Origin: Caenispirillum bisanense | GTDB lineage: Bacteria; Pseudomonadota; Alphaproteobacteria; Rhodospirillales; Rhodospirillaceae | Direction of reading: 5' to 3' | NCBI RefSeq assembly: GCF_900230255.1 | Contig: NZ_OCNJ01000001.1 | Span: forward strand, 62,001-126,000 | Length of the DNA: 64,000 nucleotides | In this document: piece by piece, positions 21,445-29,739 of the stretch | Layout of the letters: each line of letters begins with the position of its first letter | Numbering within the stretch: the first letter of the stretch is position 1 | The notes under the pieces: generated by a model | Database searches by the model: none | Told to the model about the DNA's origin: nothing | What the model saw: only the letters and a program-made list of their open reading frames with translations | Translations under genes and position numbers: made by a program

Positions 21445-22830
21445 TCAGTGCGCCACCGGCTCCCGGCTCCGCGCCGGGGCCTCGGCGGTCGCCGGCTGCG
21501 GCTTGCGGCTGCCGTTGCCGCGGCCGGCCGCCGTCTTGGGTCGTGCGGCCGTCCGCCGGGCCGGGGCGGCGGCGCGATCCTCGGCGGCGGCCAGACGCAG
21601 GGGCTGCGTCGCCTCGAAAGCGGTGACGTAGTCGCGCACCAGCGGCACCGCCTCCTGATGGCGGGCCAGTTGGACCTGGAAGATCATGTGGCTCTCGTGG
21701 CGGAAGGCCATCTCCGAGGCCACCAGATAGAACTCCCACATGCGGCAGAACCGCTCGTCGTAGAGGGCCTTCGCCTCGTCGCGGTTGGCCTGGAAGCGGT
21801 CGTGCCAGTGGCGCAGCGTCTTGGCGTAGTGCAGGCGCAGCATCTCGACGTCGCAGGGGATGAGGCGCTCGTGCTCCACCGCCGCCATCAGCTCCGACAG
21901 GGCGGGGGAATAGCCGCCGGGGAAGATGTACTTGCGGATCCAGGCGTTGGTGCCGCCCGGCGGTTCGGGGCGGCCGATGGTGTGCAGCAGGGCGATGCCG
22001 TCGGGCTTCAGCAGGTCGCGCACCTTGCCGAAGAACTCGCGGTAATGGCGGGCGCCGACGTGCTCGAACATGCCGACCGAGACGATGCGGTCGAACTGGT
22101 CGTCCACCAGCCGGTAGTCGAGCAATTGGAAGGTGACGCGGTGCTCCAGCTTTTCCTCCGCCGCCCGCCGGCGCGCGACTGCCAGTTGCTCGCGCGACAG
22201 GGTGACGCCGGTGACGTGGGCGCCGAACTCGCGCGCCAGATAGAGCGCCATGCCGCCCCAGCCGCAGCCGATGTCGAGCACCCGCAGGCCCGGCTGCAGC
22301 AGCAGCTTGGCGGCGATGTGGCGTTTCTTGGCCTCCTGGGCGACGTCGAGGCTCTCCATGCCGGTCGGGAAGTAGGCGCAGGAATACTGGCGGTCGCGGT
22401 CGAGGAACAGGTCGTAAAGCTCGCCCGACAGGTCGTAGTGATGGGCCACGTTCTTGCGCGCCACGTCCACCGGGTTGTGCTGGTGCAGCCAGCGCAGCCA
22501 GCCGTTCAGGCGCTCCTGCAGGCGGATGGTCCAATGGCCGTTGCCGCGGTGCATGTTGTACATGAACAGCCCGAGCACGTCGCGCAAGGAGCCCTGCTCG
22601 ATCTCGATGCCGCCGTCCATGTAGCCCTCCCCGAAGGCCAACCCGGGGTTGACCACGAGGCGCCAGTGGAGCCGTCTGTCCTTCAGCCGCAGGCGCACCG
22701 GCGCCGGCAGGTCGGCGGGAGAGACGTCGGTGATGGGCCTGCCACCGAAGCGGTGACTTTCGCCGTCGGCGTCGATCACCACCAGATCACCGTATGTCAC
22801 GAGACGCCGTAAGACTTTCGCCAGAAGCAT
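21445..22830 (-). CDS. cfa: cyclopropane-fatty-acyl-phospholipid synthase family methyltransferase
   Basis: 461 residues from ATG 22830 (MLLAKVLRRLVTYGDLVVID) with AGGAG upstream. It transfers a methylene group from S-adenosylmethionine to unsaturated acyl chains of membrane phospholipids. An N-terminal lipid-binding domain (LHWRLVVNPGLAFGEGYMDGGIEIEQG) precedes the catalytic domain with HHYDLSGELYDLFLDRDRQYSCAYF and the SAM motif VLDIGCGWGG (185-192). Further conserved blocks: VSVGMFEHVGARHYREFF and IFPGGYSPALSE. The last 55 residues are an Ala/Arg/Lys-rich tail not needed for the family, perhaps membrane-associating. Related mycolic-acid-type or fatty-acid methyltransferases share these motifs, so the exact product is inferred. 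Confidence 0.9.
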   Translation of the reverse strand: MLLAKVLRRLVTYGDLVVIDADGESHRFGGRPITDVSPADLPAPVRLRLKDRRLHWRLVVNPGLAFGEGYMDGGIEIEQGSLRDVLGLFMYNMHRGNGHWTIRLQERLNGWLRWLHQHNPVDVARKNVAHHYDLSGELYDLFLDRDRQYSCAYFPTGMESLDVAQEAKKRHIAAKLLLQPGLRVLDIGCGWGGMALYLAREFGAHVTGVTLSREQLAVARRRAAEEKLEHRVTFQLLDYRLVDDQFDRIVSVGMFEHVGARHYREFFGKVRDLLKPDGIALLHTIGRPEPPGGTNAWIRKYIFPGGYSPALSELMAAVEHERLIPCDVEMLRLHYAKTLRHWHDRFQANRDEAKALYDERFCRMWEFYLVASEMAFRHESHMIFQVQLARHQEAVPLVRDYVTAFEATQPLRLAAAEDRAAAPARRTAARPKTAAGRGNGSRKPQPATAEAPARSREPVAH

Positions 22831-22943
22831 GGCCGCTCCTTCTTCCGCCCTGGTCCGCTTCCCTCGTCGTTCCTCCTCCCGACCAACGATGTTGGGAAGG
22901 CGCGAGGGGCACTGCAAGAGTGTCGGCGGTCGACGGGGGCGGT

Positions 22944-23729
22944 TCATCCGGTGAGGCGGGCGGCGGCCTCCCTTATGCCGTCGTAGTACGCGGCGTCGCA
23001 CAGCACTCCGTCGACGGTGCGGCCGTGCAGCGAAGCGCAGAGGTTGAGGGCGGCCGGCGGCGGCAGGTCGGCGGCGGCACGGCGCCAGCAGGCCAGCGCC
23101 CGCCCGTCGCCGCGCCCGATCAGGTCGGCGCCGAGCAGCGGGCTCACCATGCCGACGGTCTCGATGAGCGGAAAGCGGACCAGCGGGTGCAGGGCGTTGA
23201 GCAGCCGCGGCCCGCACAACTGCGGCGGAAAGCCATTCTCCGGCTTAAGCGCCTCGACCAGACGCAGGCAGCCGTGGATGAGGAAGTCGAGCACCGGATT
23301 GCCGGGGCGGAACAGGCAGACGGCGTTGTGGACGTTGCGCCGCGCCTTCGGCCGGCCGTCGGCGCCGGGCTGCACCCAGACCTCCACCCCGAAGGCGTGG
23401 TCGACCGCCTCGGGCAGGGCGAGGCGAGAGGGGTCGATCACCAGCACGTCGGCGTCGAGCCACACCACGCGCTCCGCCCCGGCCTCCAAAGCCTCGCGCA
23501 GCCGCAGCAGGCGGCCGAGGTCGGCGGCCGTCGCCATGCGTCCGTGGTCGCGGCACTTGGCCATGTACCAGCCGGGAATGCCGTCGAACAGGGCGTCGTC
23601 GAGGAAGCGGTACGCATGCCCACGGTCGGCGGCCCAGGCCGCGACGCTGTCGAGGCAGGCACGCTGCCACGGCCCGAGGGCCGCCGGCGCATGCGATTGC
23701 AGGACGAGGGTGGCGCCGCCGCCGCTCAC
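22944..23729 (-). CDS. putative glycosyltransferase (DxD-type)
   Basis: 261 residues starting at a GTG that overlaps the stop of the upstream methyltransferase gene by 4 nt, so the two are translationally coupled. The key signal is RVVWLDADVLVIDPS with the DxD metal/sugar-nucleotide motif at D92-D94, preceded by FDGIPGWYMAKCRDHGRMATAADLGRLLRLREAL, as in galactosyl- and mannosyltransferase-like GT-A folds. Then FGVEVWVQPGAD and NAVCLFRPGNPVLDFLIHGCLRLVE. No signal peptide or membrane segment. Acceptor and donor unknown. Last gene of the ybaN-methyltransferase-glycosyltransferase run. Confidence 0.7.
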   Translation of the reverse strand: MSGGGATLVLQSHAPAALGPWQRACLDSVAAWAADRGHAYRFLDDALFDGIPGWYMAKCRDHGRMATAADLGRLLRLREALEAGAERVVWLDADVLVIDPSRLALPEAVDHAFGVEVWVQPGADGRPKARRNVHNAVCLFRPGNPVLDFLIHGCLRLVEALKPENGFPPQLCGPRLLNALHPLVRFPLIETVGMVSPLLGADLIGRGDGRALACWRRAAADLPPPAALNLCASLHGRTVDGVLCDAAYYDGIREAAARLTG

Positions 23730-24385
23730 CGCTTGCGCGCGAGCGTCAGGCCGTCGCCGATGGGCACCAGCACCACGTCGACCCGCTCGTCGCGCGCCAC
23801 CGCCTCGTTGAAGGCGCGCAGGGCGACGGTGCTGGCGCCGGTCTCGGCCGGGTCGACCACGGCGCCGTGCCACAGCACGTTGTCGACGGCGATCAGTCCG
23901 CCCGGACGCAGCAGGCCGAGGGCGGCGTCCCAATAGGCGGCGTAGCTTTCCTTGTCGGCGTCGATGAAGGCCATGTCGAAGGGCGCCGCGCCCTCGGCCC
24001 GCAGCGCCTCCAGCGTTTCCAGCGCCGGCGCGATCCGCAGGTCGATGCGGCTCGCGACGCCGGCCTGCGCCCAGTAGCGACGGGCGACGGCGGTGTACTC
24101 GTCGCTGACGTCGCAGCAGGTGACGTGGCCGTCGTCGCCCTGGGCGAGCGCCATCCACAGCGACGAATAGCCGGTGAAGGTACCGATCTCCAGGATGCGA
24201 CGGGCGCCGGTGAGTTGCACCAGGAGGGAGAGCAGGGCGCCCTGTTCGGGGCTCGTCTGCATGCCGGCGCCGGGCATGCCGGCGGTTTCCTCGCGCAGGG
24301 CACGCAGCAGGCTCGGCTCGCGGACGCCGACGGCGCGCATGTACTGTTCCAGCGCCTCGGTCATCTGGGTGGTGGTGCGGGACAT
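23726..24385 (-). CDS. SAM-dependent O-methyltransferase (caffeoyl-CoA OMT-like)
   Basis: 219 residues. Class I methyltransferase fold: ILEIGTFTGYSSLWMALAQGDDG (SAM motif), VTCCDVSDEYTAVARRYW, the metal-binding and catalytic MAFIDADKESYAAYWDAAL, and LIAVDNVLWHGAVVDP with the DN pair. This is the divalent-metal-dependent family 3 of O-methyltransferases, acting on catechol-type or similar small molecules; many bacterial members have unknown substrates. Start ATG with AGGAC. It lies 8 nt after ybaN and overlaps the following glycosyltransferase gene, which suggests a shared pathway modifying a small molecule or surface glycan (inference). Confidence 0.92.
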   Translation of the reverse strand: MSRTTTQMTEALEQYMRAVGVREPSLLRALREETAGMPGAGMQTSPEQGALLSLLVQLTGARRILEIGTFTGYSSLWMALAQGDDGHVTCCDVSDEYTAVARRYWAQAGVASRIDLRIAPALETLEALRAEGAAPFDMAFIDADKESYAAYWDAALGLLRPGGLIAVDNVLWHGAVVDPAETGASTVALRAFNEAVARDERVDVVLVPIGDGLTLARKR

Positions 24386-24393
24386 GGAAGGTC

Positions 24394-24867
24394 CTATTCG
24401 GCGGGGTTGGCGGCGGTGCGCGGTGGCTCCGGCCGGGTGAGCACGAAGGCGGCGACGGCCAGCAGCGTCAGCCCCACCACCACCGGCAGCCAGGCCTTTT
24501 CCGCCTGCAGCAGCACCCAGGCGAAGCTCAGGCTCATGCCGACCAGCGACAGCACCTTGGCGCGGCGCGGGATGGCGCCGTGCTCGTGCCAGGCGCGCAG
24601 GGCGGTGCCGAAGCGGGGATGACCGTAGAGCCAGGCGCGCAGGCGCCGGGAGGAGCGGGCGAAGGCCCAGGCGGCGACCAGCAGGAAGGGCGTGGTCGGC
24701 AGCACCGGCAGGAAGGCGCCGACGGCGCCCAGCCCGACGCAGACCCAGCCGAGGCCGAGCAGCAGCACCCGCACCACCGGCGAGGCCGGAGGTGCGGCCG
24801 GATCGCTCTCGGCGTCCGGGGCGGCGGCGTGAGCGTGACCGCCGGGTGGGGCGGTGCGGTGGGCCAT
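24394..24867 (-). CDS. YbaN-family (DUF454) inner-membrane protein
   Basis: 157 residues. The N-terminus is a 30-residue Ala/Pro/His-rich soluble stretch, then the DUF454 core: VVRVLLLGLGWVCVGLGAVGAFLPVLPTTPFLLVAAWAFARSSRRLRAWLYGHPRFGTALRAWHEHGAIPRRAK, followed by two more hydrophobic segments. The PTTPFLLVAAWAFARSS block is diagnostic. Function of the family is not established. Good ribosome binding site AAGGA. First gene of the three-gene run with the methyltransferase and glycosyltransferase genes. Confidence 0.9.
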   Translation of the reverse strand: MAHRTAPPGGHAHAAAPDAESDPAAPPASPVVRVLLLGLGWVCVGLGAVGAFLPVLPTTPFLLVAAWAFARSSRRLRAWLYGHPRFGTALRAWHEHGAIPRRAKVLSLVGMSLSFAWVLLQAEKAWLPVVVGLTLLAVAAFVLTRPEPPRTAANPAE

Positions 24868-24957
24868 GGCGCGTCCTTCCCTTGTCTCCCCAGGATATTG
24901 GCGCAGGGACCGGGGGAAATCCAGGGGTGGCGCTCGGGTTTTCCGCCGCCGGCCGGC

Positions 24958-25368
24958 TCAGGGCCGCGGCAGCTCCGCCCGCGCCGCCGCCAGCGCCCGG
25001 GCCAGGGCATCCTCGGCGAGCGGTGCCTGCAGGGTGGCCACCACCGTCATGCCGCGCGTGGCGATGATCTCCCGCGCCAGCGCCGCCTCGGCGGCGTCGG
25101 CCGAGACCACCAGCACCACCCGCGGCGCGTCGTCGGCGTCGGGCGGCGGTACGGCGGCCAGCTCGCGCCGGGCGGTGGCGGTGTCGAGCACCAGCACGTC
25201 GGCCGCCGCCGCCGCCAACCGCAGCCGGATGTCGTCGCCCGCCGCGACGCTGAGCGCGTCGAAGCCGCTGTCGGCGGCGGTTTCGGCGATGTAGTCGGCG
25301 AGTTCCGACTGGGTGCCGAGGGCGACCAGCAGCGGCGCCTCTTCATTGGGGGGCTGGGGCGTGGTCAT
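24958..25368 (-). CDS. receiver-like protein, possibly degenerate response regulator
   Basis: 136 residues from ATG 25368 (MTTPQPPNEEAPLLVALGTQSELADYIAE); the frame is open upstream to 25515, but the added part crosses the AT-rich promoter region. The pattern of five beta strands fits a CheY-like receiver: LLVALG, ADVLVLDTATA (candidate phosphoacceptor Asp), RVVLVVSADAAEAA (Ser in the Thr/Ser position), and VVATLQAPLAEDALARALAAA, where the usual invariant Lys-Pro is replaced by Ala-Pro. Loss of the Lys would impair classic phosphotransfer. Divergent from an XRE-PAS regulator 234 nt away. Function not recognised. Confidence 0.55.
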   Translation of the reverse strand: MTTPQPPNEEAPLLVALGTQSELADYIAETAADSGFDALSVAAGDDIRLRLAAAAADVLVLDTATARRELAAVPPPDADDAPRVVLVVSADAAEAALAREIIATRGMTVVATLQAPLAEDALARALAAARAELPRP

Positions 25369-25477
25369 GACGGGGGGCTCCCCGTCTCGGGATCGAAGGA
25401 GCGGATGGTCATCGGCGGCGAGTTTCCGGCGCTGGTCTCGTGGAGCGAGCATGGGTTTTTGCAGGATTATGAACAGA

Positions 25478-25514
25478 TTGACCAAGACTAAGGATGCAGA
25501 TAGCCTCATCTGCA
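25478..25514 (+). promoter_or_regulatory. candidate promoter and palindromic operator of the XRE-PAS gene
   Basis: TTGACC (25478-25483), 17-bp spacer and TAGCCT (25501-25506) overlap a 7-bp perfect inverted repeat, TGCAGAT / ATCTGCA with 6-bp spacer (25495-25514). The palindrome lies between two divergent genes, one of which encodes an HTH protein, so autoregulation is plausible. The -10 match is weak. Confidence 0.4.
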
Positions 25515-25602
25515 AGTCCTGATCTTGGCGAGAACTTTAGTATTAGTCTCCTCGGCGGCCTTTTGCCGTCCTCGTACTCGCGGACAACAGCGGAGCGCAG
25601 CG

Positions 25603-26199
25603 GTGGACAAGGATCTCGTGCGCCACCTGAGGATCACCTTGGGGGCGACGCAGAAGGAACTGGCCGTCCGCCTCGGTCTCAACCAGTCCACGGTGTCGCG
25701 CTGGGAGCGCGGCACCACCCGCCCCGACGCCGAGACCCGCCGCCGCCTCTACGCCCTGCTGCAGGGCGCGTCCGATCGGGGGGAGGCGTCCCTCCGCCTT
25801 CTGGTCAGCCACAGCCCCGCCGCCATGGCCCTGTTCGATGCCGGCTGGCGCGTGCATGCGCTGTCGCAGTCGTTTTCGGATCTTCTGGGGTCGAGCCCCG
25901 GCGAGGCCATCGGCACCGACCTGCGCCGCCGGTTCTCCGACGAACTGACCGAGGCCGCCCAGGCGGCGCTGGCGCGCGGTCTGCTGACGGGCGGGACCAG
26001 CGGGTTGCGGATCCTGTGTCCGCTGCGCGGCGGCCGCGGCCGGGTGTGGACCGACGGCACGTGGCACGCCCTGCGCCTCGACGGGCAGGAGCGGCCGCTG
26101 GTGGTGTGGCAGTGCCGGGTCGTGCCGGCGGCGGAGGCGGATGCCCTGCAGGCCCGCCGCGCCGCCGTGCTCGACCTCGGCGAAGAGATCGCCGGCTGA
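25603..26199 (+). CDS. XRE-family HTH regulator with PAS-like domain
   Basis: 198 residues from GTG 25603, with GGAG 8 nt upstream. The N-terminus is a Cro/C1-type helix-turn-helix: LRITLGATQKELAVRLGLNQSTVSRWERGTTRPDAETRRRLYALL. A PAS-like domain follows (about 65-165): LLVSHSPAAMALFDAGWRVHALSQSFSDLLGSSPGEAIGTDLRRRF, then WTDGTWHALRLDGQERPLVVWQCRVVPA. The ligand is unknown. It is probably a cytoplasmic sensor-repressor. Its neighbour in divergent orientation is the receiver-like gene, and a palindrome lies between them. Intact and of normal base composition. Confidence 0.85.
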   Translation: MDKDLVRHLRITLGATQKELAVRLGLNQSTVSRWERGTTRPDAETRRRLYALLQGASDRGEASLRLLVSHSPAAMALFDAGWRVHALSQSFSDLLGSSPGEAIGTDLRRRFSDELTEAAQAALARGLLTGGTSGLRILCPLRGGRGRVWTDGTWHALRLDGQERPLVVWQCRVVPAAEADALQARRAAVLDLGEEIAG

Positions 26200-26214
26200 C
26201 GCAGGCGCCGCCTT

Positions 26215-26664
26215 CTAGAGGCGGGCCACCGTCTCCTCGATCCACGCGCGGTGGCGCCGCTCGTCGGCCAGGGCGCCCTCGAACAGGGTGCGCGCGGCCG
26301 GCGTCGCCTCGCCGTGGGCGGAGGCCCGCTCGTAGGCGGTGTTGGTGTCGTCCTCGTTGGTCTTCATGGCCTGCAGGATGGCCTTGTCGCCGAGGAAGTC
26401 GGCCAGCTTCACCTTGCCCGTCGTGAGCATCTGCTTGAAGCCGCCACCCGACGGCGGCGTGCCGCCGAGGTCGCGCAGGAGGCTCGACAGTTCGGTGACG
26501 TGGCGCTGGTGGTCGCGCTGGAAGCCCTGCAGGCTGGACTTGAAGCCGCCGTCGTCGATGCGGGCGACGGCTTCTTCATAAGCGGCGATGGCGTCGTGCT
26601 CCAGGTGGAGCAGGCTCTCGACCAGGTCCGTGAGGCGCGCTTCCTTGCCGATGGTGGTGGCCAT
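26215..26664 (-). CDS. DUF2383-type four-helix (ferritin-like) protein
   Basis: 149 residues from ATG 26664 with GGAGG upstream (MATTIGKEARLTDLVESLLHLEHDAIAAYEEAVARI). The pattern LEHDAIAAYEEA, FQRDHQRHVTELSSLLRDLGG and ALADERRHRAWIEE resembles the PA2169/DUF2383 family of four-helix bundle proteins, with Glu/His residues that could bind metal as in ferritin-like proteins. A stress-related role is often assumed but not proved. The middle segment SGGGFKQMLTTGKVKLADFLGDKAILQAMKTNEDDTNTAYERA is typical. Single-gene unit converging on the XRE-PAS gene (15 nt between stops). Confidence 0.8.
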   Translation of the reverse strand: MATTIGKEARLTDLVESLLHLEHDAIAAYEEAVARIDDGGFKSSLQGFQRDHQRHVTELSSLLRDLGGTPPSGGGFKQMLTTGKVKLADFLGDKAILQAMKTNEDDTNTAYERASAHGEATPAARTLFEGALADERRHRAWIEETVARL

Positions 26665-26799
26665 GGGGGTTCCCTCCGTGCGTGGCTGGCGGGGATCGGT
26701 GGATCCTGTCCCGCCAACGCGCGACGGGGGGGCGCGCTTCGCCCCTACCACCCTTGTGTCTACCTGCGCCGGACGGGCGCCGCCGGGGCGTGCAGAAAG

Positions 26800-26913
26800 G
26801 ATCGCGGCCGGACTTGAACCGGCCATCCGCGGTGGCTCCTGCGGATGGCGGAGGGCACCGCGCTCCACGGCTTCACTGGCGGTGGGCGTGGGTGCCGTCC
26901 TCCACGCCTGCTG
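26800..26913. repeat. possible degenerate copy of the dispersed repeat
   Basis: GGCCGGACTTGAACCGGCC followed by ATCCGCGG and a CTCCACGG element match the right half of the repeat family in inverted orientation, with many substitutions. The rest of 26665-26967 shows nothing else recognisable. Confidence 0.4.
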
Positions 26914-26967
26914 CCGGGGAGCTGCGGGGGGCGAGGCGCGACAGGCCTTTGACGAAGCGATCAATGC

Positions 26968-27004
26968 GAAAAAGCCCCGCCGGCGGGTGCCGCGGGGCTT
27001 TTTC
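26968..27004 (-). terminator. terminator of tRNA-Thr
   Basis: 13-bp perfect stem with A/T-rich outer ends (GAAAAAGCCCCGC, 26968-26980, with 26992-27004); on the minus strand the descending arm provides a run of five T. It starts 6 nt after the tRNA 3' end. Confidence 0.9.
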
Positions 27005-27010
27005 GAAGGA

Positions 27011-27085
<75 letters not shown>

Positions 27086-27157
27086 GTGCCGTATCCGTCC
27101 CGGCGGCGGTGGTGGCGTCCGGCGTGTCGCCGTGGCCTCCGTCGTGCCGAGGCGCGC

Positions 27158-27186
27158 TTTATAGCGACGGGATTCCGGCCATGCAA
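27158..27186 (-). promoter_or_regulatory. promoter of tRNA-Thr
   Basis: Minus-strand TTGCAT (27186-27181), exact 17-bp spacer, TATAAA (27163-27158), about 73 bp upstream of the mature tRNA 5' end. Confidence 0.6.
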
Positions 27187-27318
27187 GCTTCTTTTTTCAG
27201 AATTCCGCATCGGGCGCCCCGTCGCCCCGGATGCCGCATCGCGCACTTGACGGAATCGGCGGCAGAAGGGAGGATGCGCCACTTTACCATCCGCCAGAAG
27301 CAGCATCAGAGATCCGCC

Positions 27319-27513
27319 ATGCCGACCAAGTCGATGCGTGACAGGACACCGCCCCGCCTTTCCGGCAAGGGGCAGGATCGTGTCGAAGACCGCCTGGAGC
27401 GCCGCGCCCAGGCCCTGCGGGCCAACCTGCTGAAGCGCAAGGACCAGCTGCGGGCGCGCGAGGAAGCCGCCAAGGCGCCCGAAGGCTCCGAGCCGTCCGG
27501 CGGCGACGAATAA
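27319..27513 (+). CDS. small basic hypothetical protein upstream of dcd
   Basis: 64 residues, [54 protein letters not shown] plus an acidic Gly/Ser tail. Highly charged, likely helical over residues 18-50. I recognise no domain. The start is uncertain: an in-frame ATG at 27274 has GGGAGG almost touching it, and ATG 27319 has only a weak site. The 21-nt gap to dcd suggests co-transcription. Codon usage matches neighbours, which supports it being real. Confidence 0.6.
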   Translation: MPTKSMRDRTPPRLSGKGQDRVEDRLERRAQALRANLLKRKDQLRAREEAAKAPEGSEPSGGDE

Positions 27514-27534
27514 GCAGACGGAAGGAAGCGTCCC

Positions 27535-28089
27535 ATGCCCGTGATGCCCGACAGCTGGATTCGGGAAATGGCCCAGACGAAGGGCATGATCGAACCCTTC
27601 ACCGACCGCCTGGAGCGCCAGGGGGTCATTTCCTACGGCCTGTCGTCCTACGGCTACGACGCGCGCGTCGCCAGCGAGTTCAAGATCTTCACCAACGTCG
27701 ATTCCGCGGTGGTGGATCCCAAGCACTTCAGCGACCAGAGCTTCGTCGAGCGGGACACCGACGTCTGCGTCATCCCGCCCAATTCCTTCGCCCTGGCGCG
27801 CACTGTGGAATACTTCCGCATCCCGCGCGACACGCTGGTGATCTGCCTGGGCAAGAGCACCTATGCCCGTTGCGGCATCATCGTCAACGTCACCCCGCTC
27901 GAGCCCGAGTGGGAAGGGCACGTGACGCTGGAATTCTCCAACACCACGCCGCTGCCGGCGCGCATCTACGCCAACGAGGGTGCCTGCCAGTTCATCTTCC
28001 TGCGCGGCGAGCCGGAGTGCGACGTCTCCTACCGCGACCGGGCCGGCAAGTACCAGGGCCAGCGCGGCGTGACGCTGCCCCGCCTGTGA
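27535..28089 (+). CDS. dcd: dCTP deaminase
   Basis: 184 residues. Converts dCTP to dUTP for dTTP synthesis and keeps dCTP in balance. The conserved blocks are [42 protein letters not shown] and [25 protein letters not shown]; the general base is E133 in TLEFSNT. The proteobacterial deaminase-only form, since it releases dUTP and lacks the bifunctional-type signature as far as can be seen. Good ribosome binding site (GGAAGG). Sits between a 64-residue gene and murA, likely the same transcript. Confidence 0.96.
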   Translation: MPVMPDSWIREMAQTKGMIEPFTDRLERQGVISYGLSSYGYDARVASEFKIFTNVDSAVVDPKHFSDQSFVERDTDVCVIPPNSFALARTVEYFRIPRDTLVICLGKSTYARCGIIVNVTPLEPEWEGHVTLEFSNTTPLPARIYANEGACQFIFLRGEPECDVSYRDRAGKYQGQRGVTLPRL

Positions 28090-28196
28090 CCCATCTCCGC
28101 CCTGCTGCCGCCACGGTGGTGGCGCAGCCTGCCGTCTTCACCTCGACCTTCACCCCGTCGTCCTCCTCGCATCGCGTTTCGGAAAGTCAGCTTCCC

Positions 28197-29489
<1,293 letters not shown>

Positions 29490-29533
29490 GGGACAGGGGG
29501 CGGACGCCTCGCCGCCCGCCCCTGTTCCTGCGT

Positions 29534-29553
29534 TGTCGTGCCCGGCCATGACA
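29534..29553. repeat. collapsed mini-copy of the dispersed repeat
   Basis: TGTCGTGCCCGGCCATGACA joins the left end (TGTC-TGCCCGGCC) directly to the right end (GGCCATGACA) of the repeat family, as if the interior were deleted. Confidence 0.55.
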
Positions 29554-29576
29554 ATTTCCCAGTGAACTCAACCCCT

Positions 29577-29696
29577 TGTCATGCCCGGCCACCGAGCCGG
29601 GCATCCACGGCTCCCCGGACGGCGGCCGTGGAGGGCGGTGTCCTGCGGCAGCCGCCGGTGACGCCGTGGATGGCCGGGTCGAGTCCGGCCATGACA
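29577..29696. repeat. dispersed three-hairpin repeat, copy C
   Basis: 120 bp, the best-preserved copy; TGTCATGCCCGGCCACCGAG at the left and GAGTCCGGCCATGACA at the right. 24 bp separate it from the next copy, which is split by the IS. Confidence 0.88.
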
Positions 29697-29720
29697 ATTT
29701 TCGGCGTTTTTGCAACCACT

Positions 29721-29739
29721 TGTCATGCCCGGCCTTGAG
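29721..29739. repeat. left fragment of repeat copy D with target duplication CCTTGAG
   Basis: TGTCATGCCCGGCCTTGAG is the first 19 bp of a repeat copy. The last 7 bp, CCTTGAG (29733-29739), recur at 31220-31226 on the other side of the IS. Confidence 0.9.

Noticed and set aside
26665-26967. Second tRNA or RNA gene near tRNA-Thr.
   Set aside because: No other cloverleaf could be folded; the region resembles a degenerate repeat copy and the tRNA terminator.
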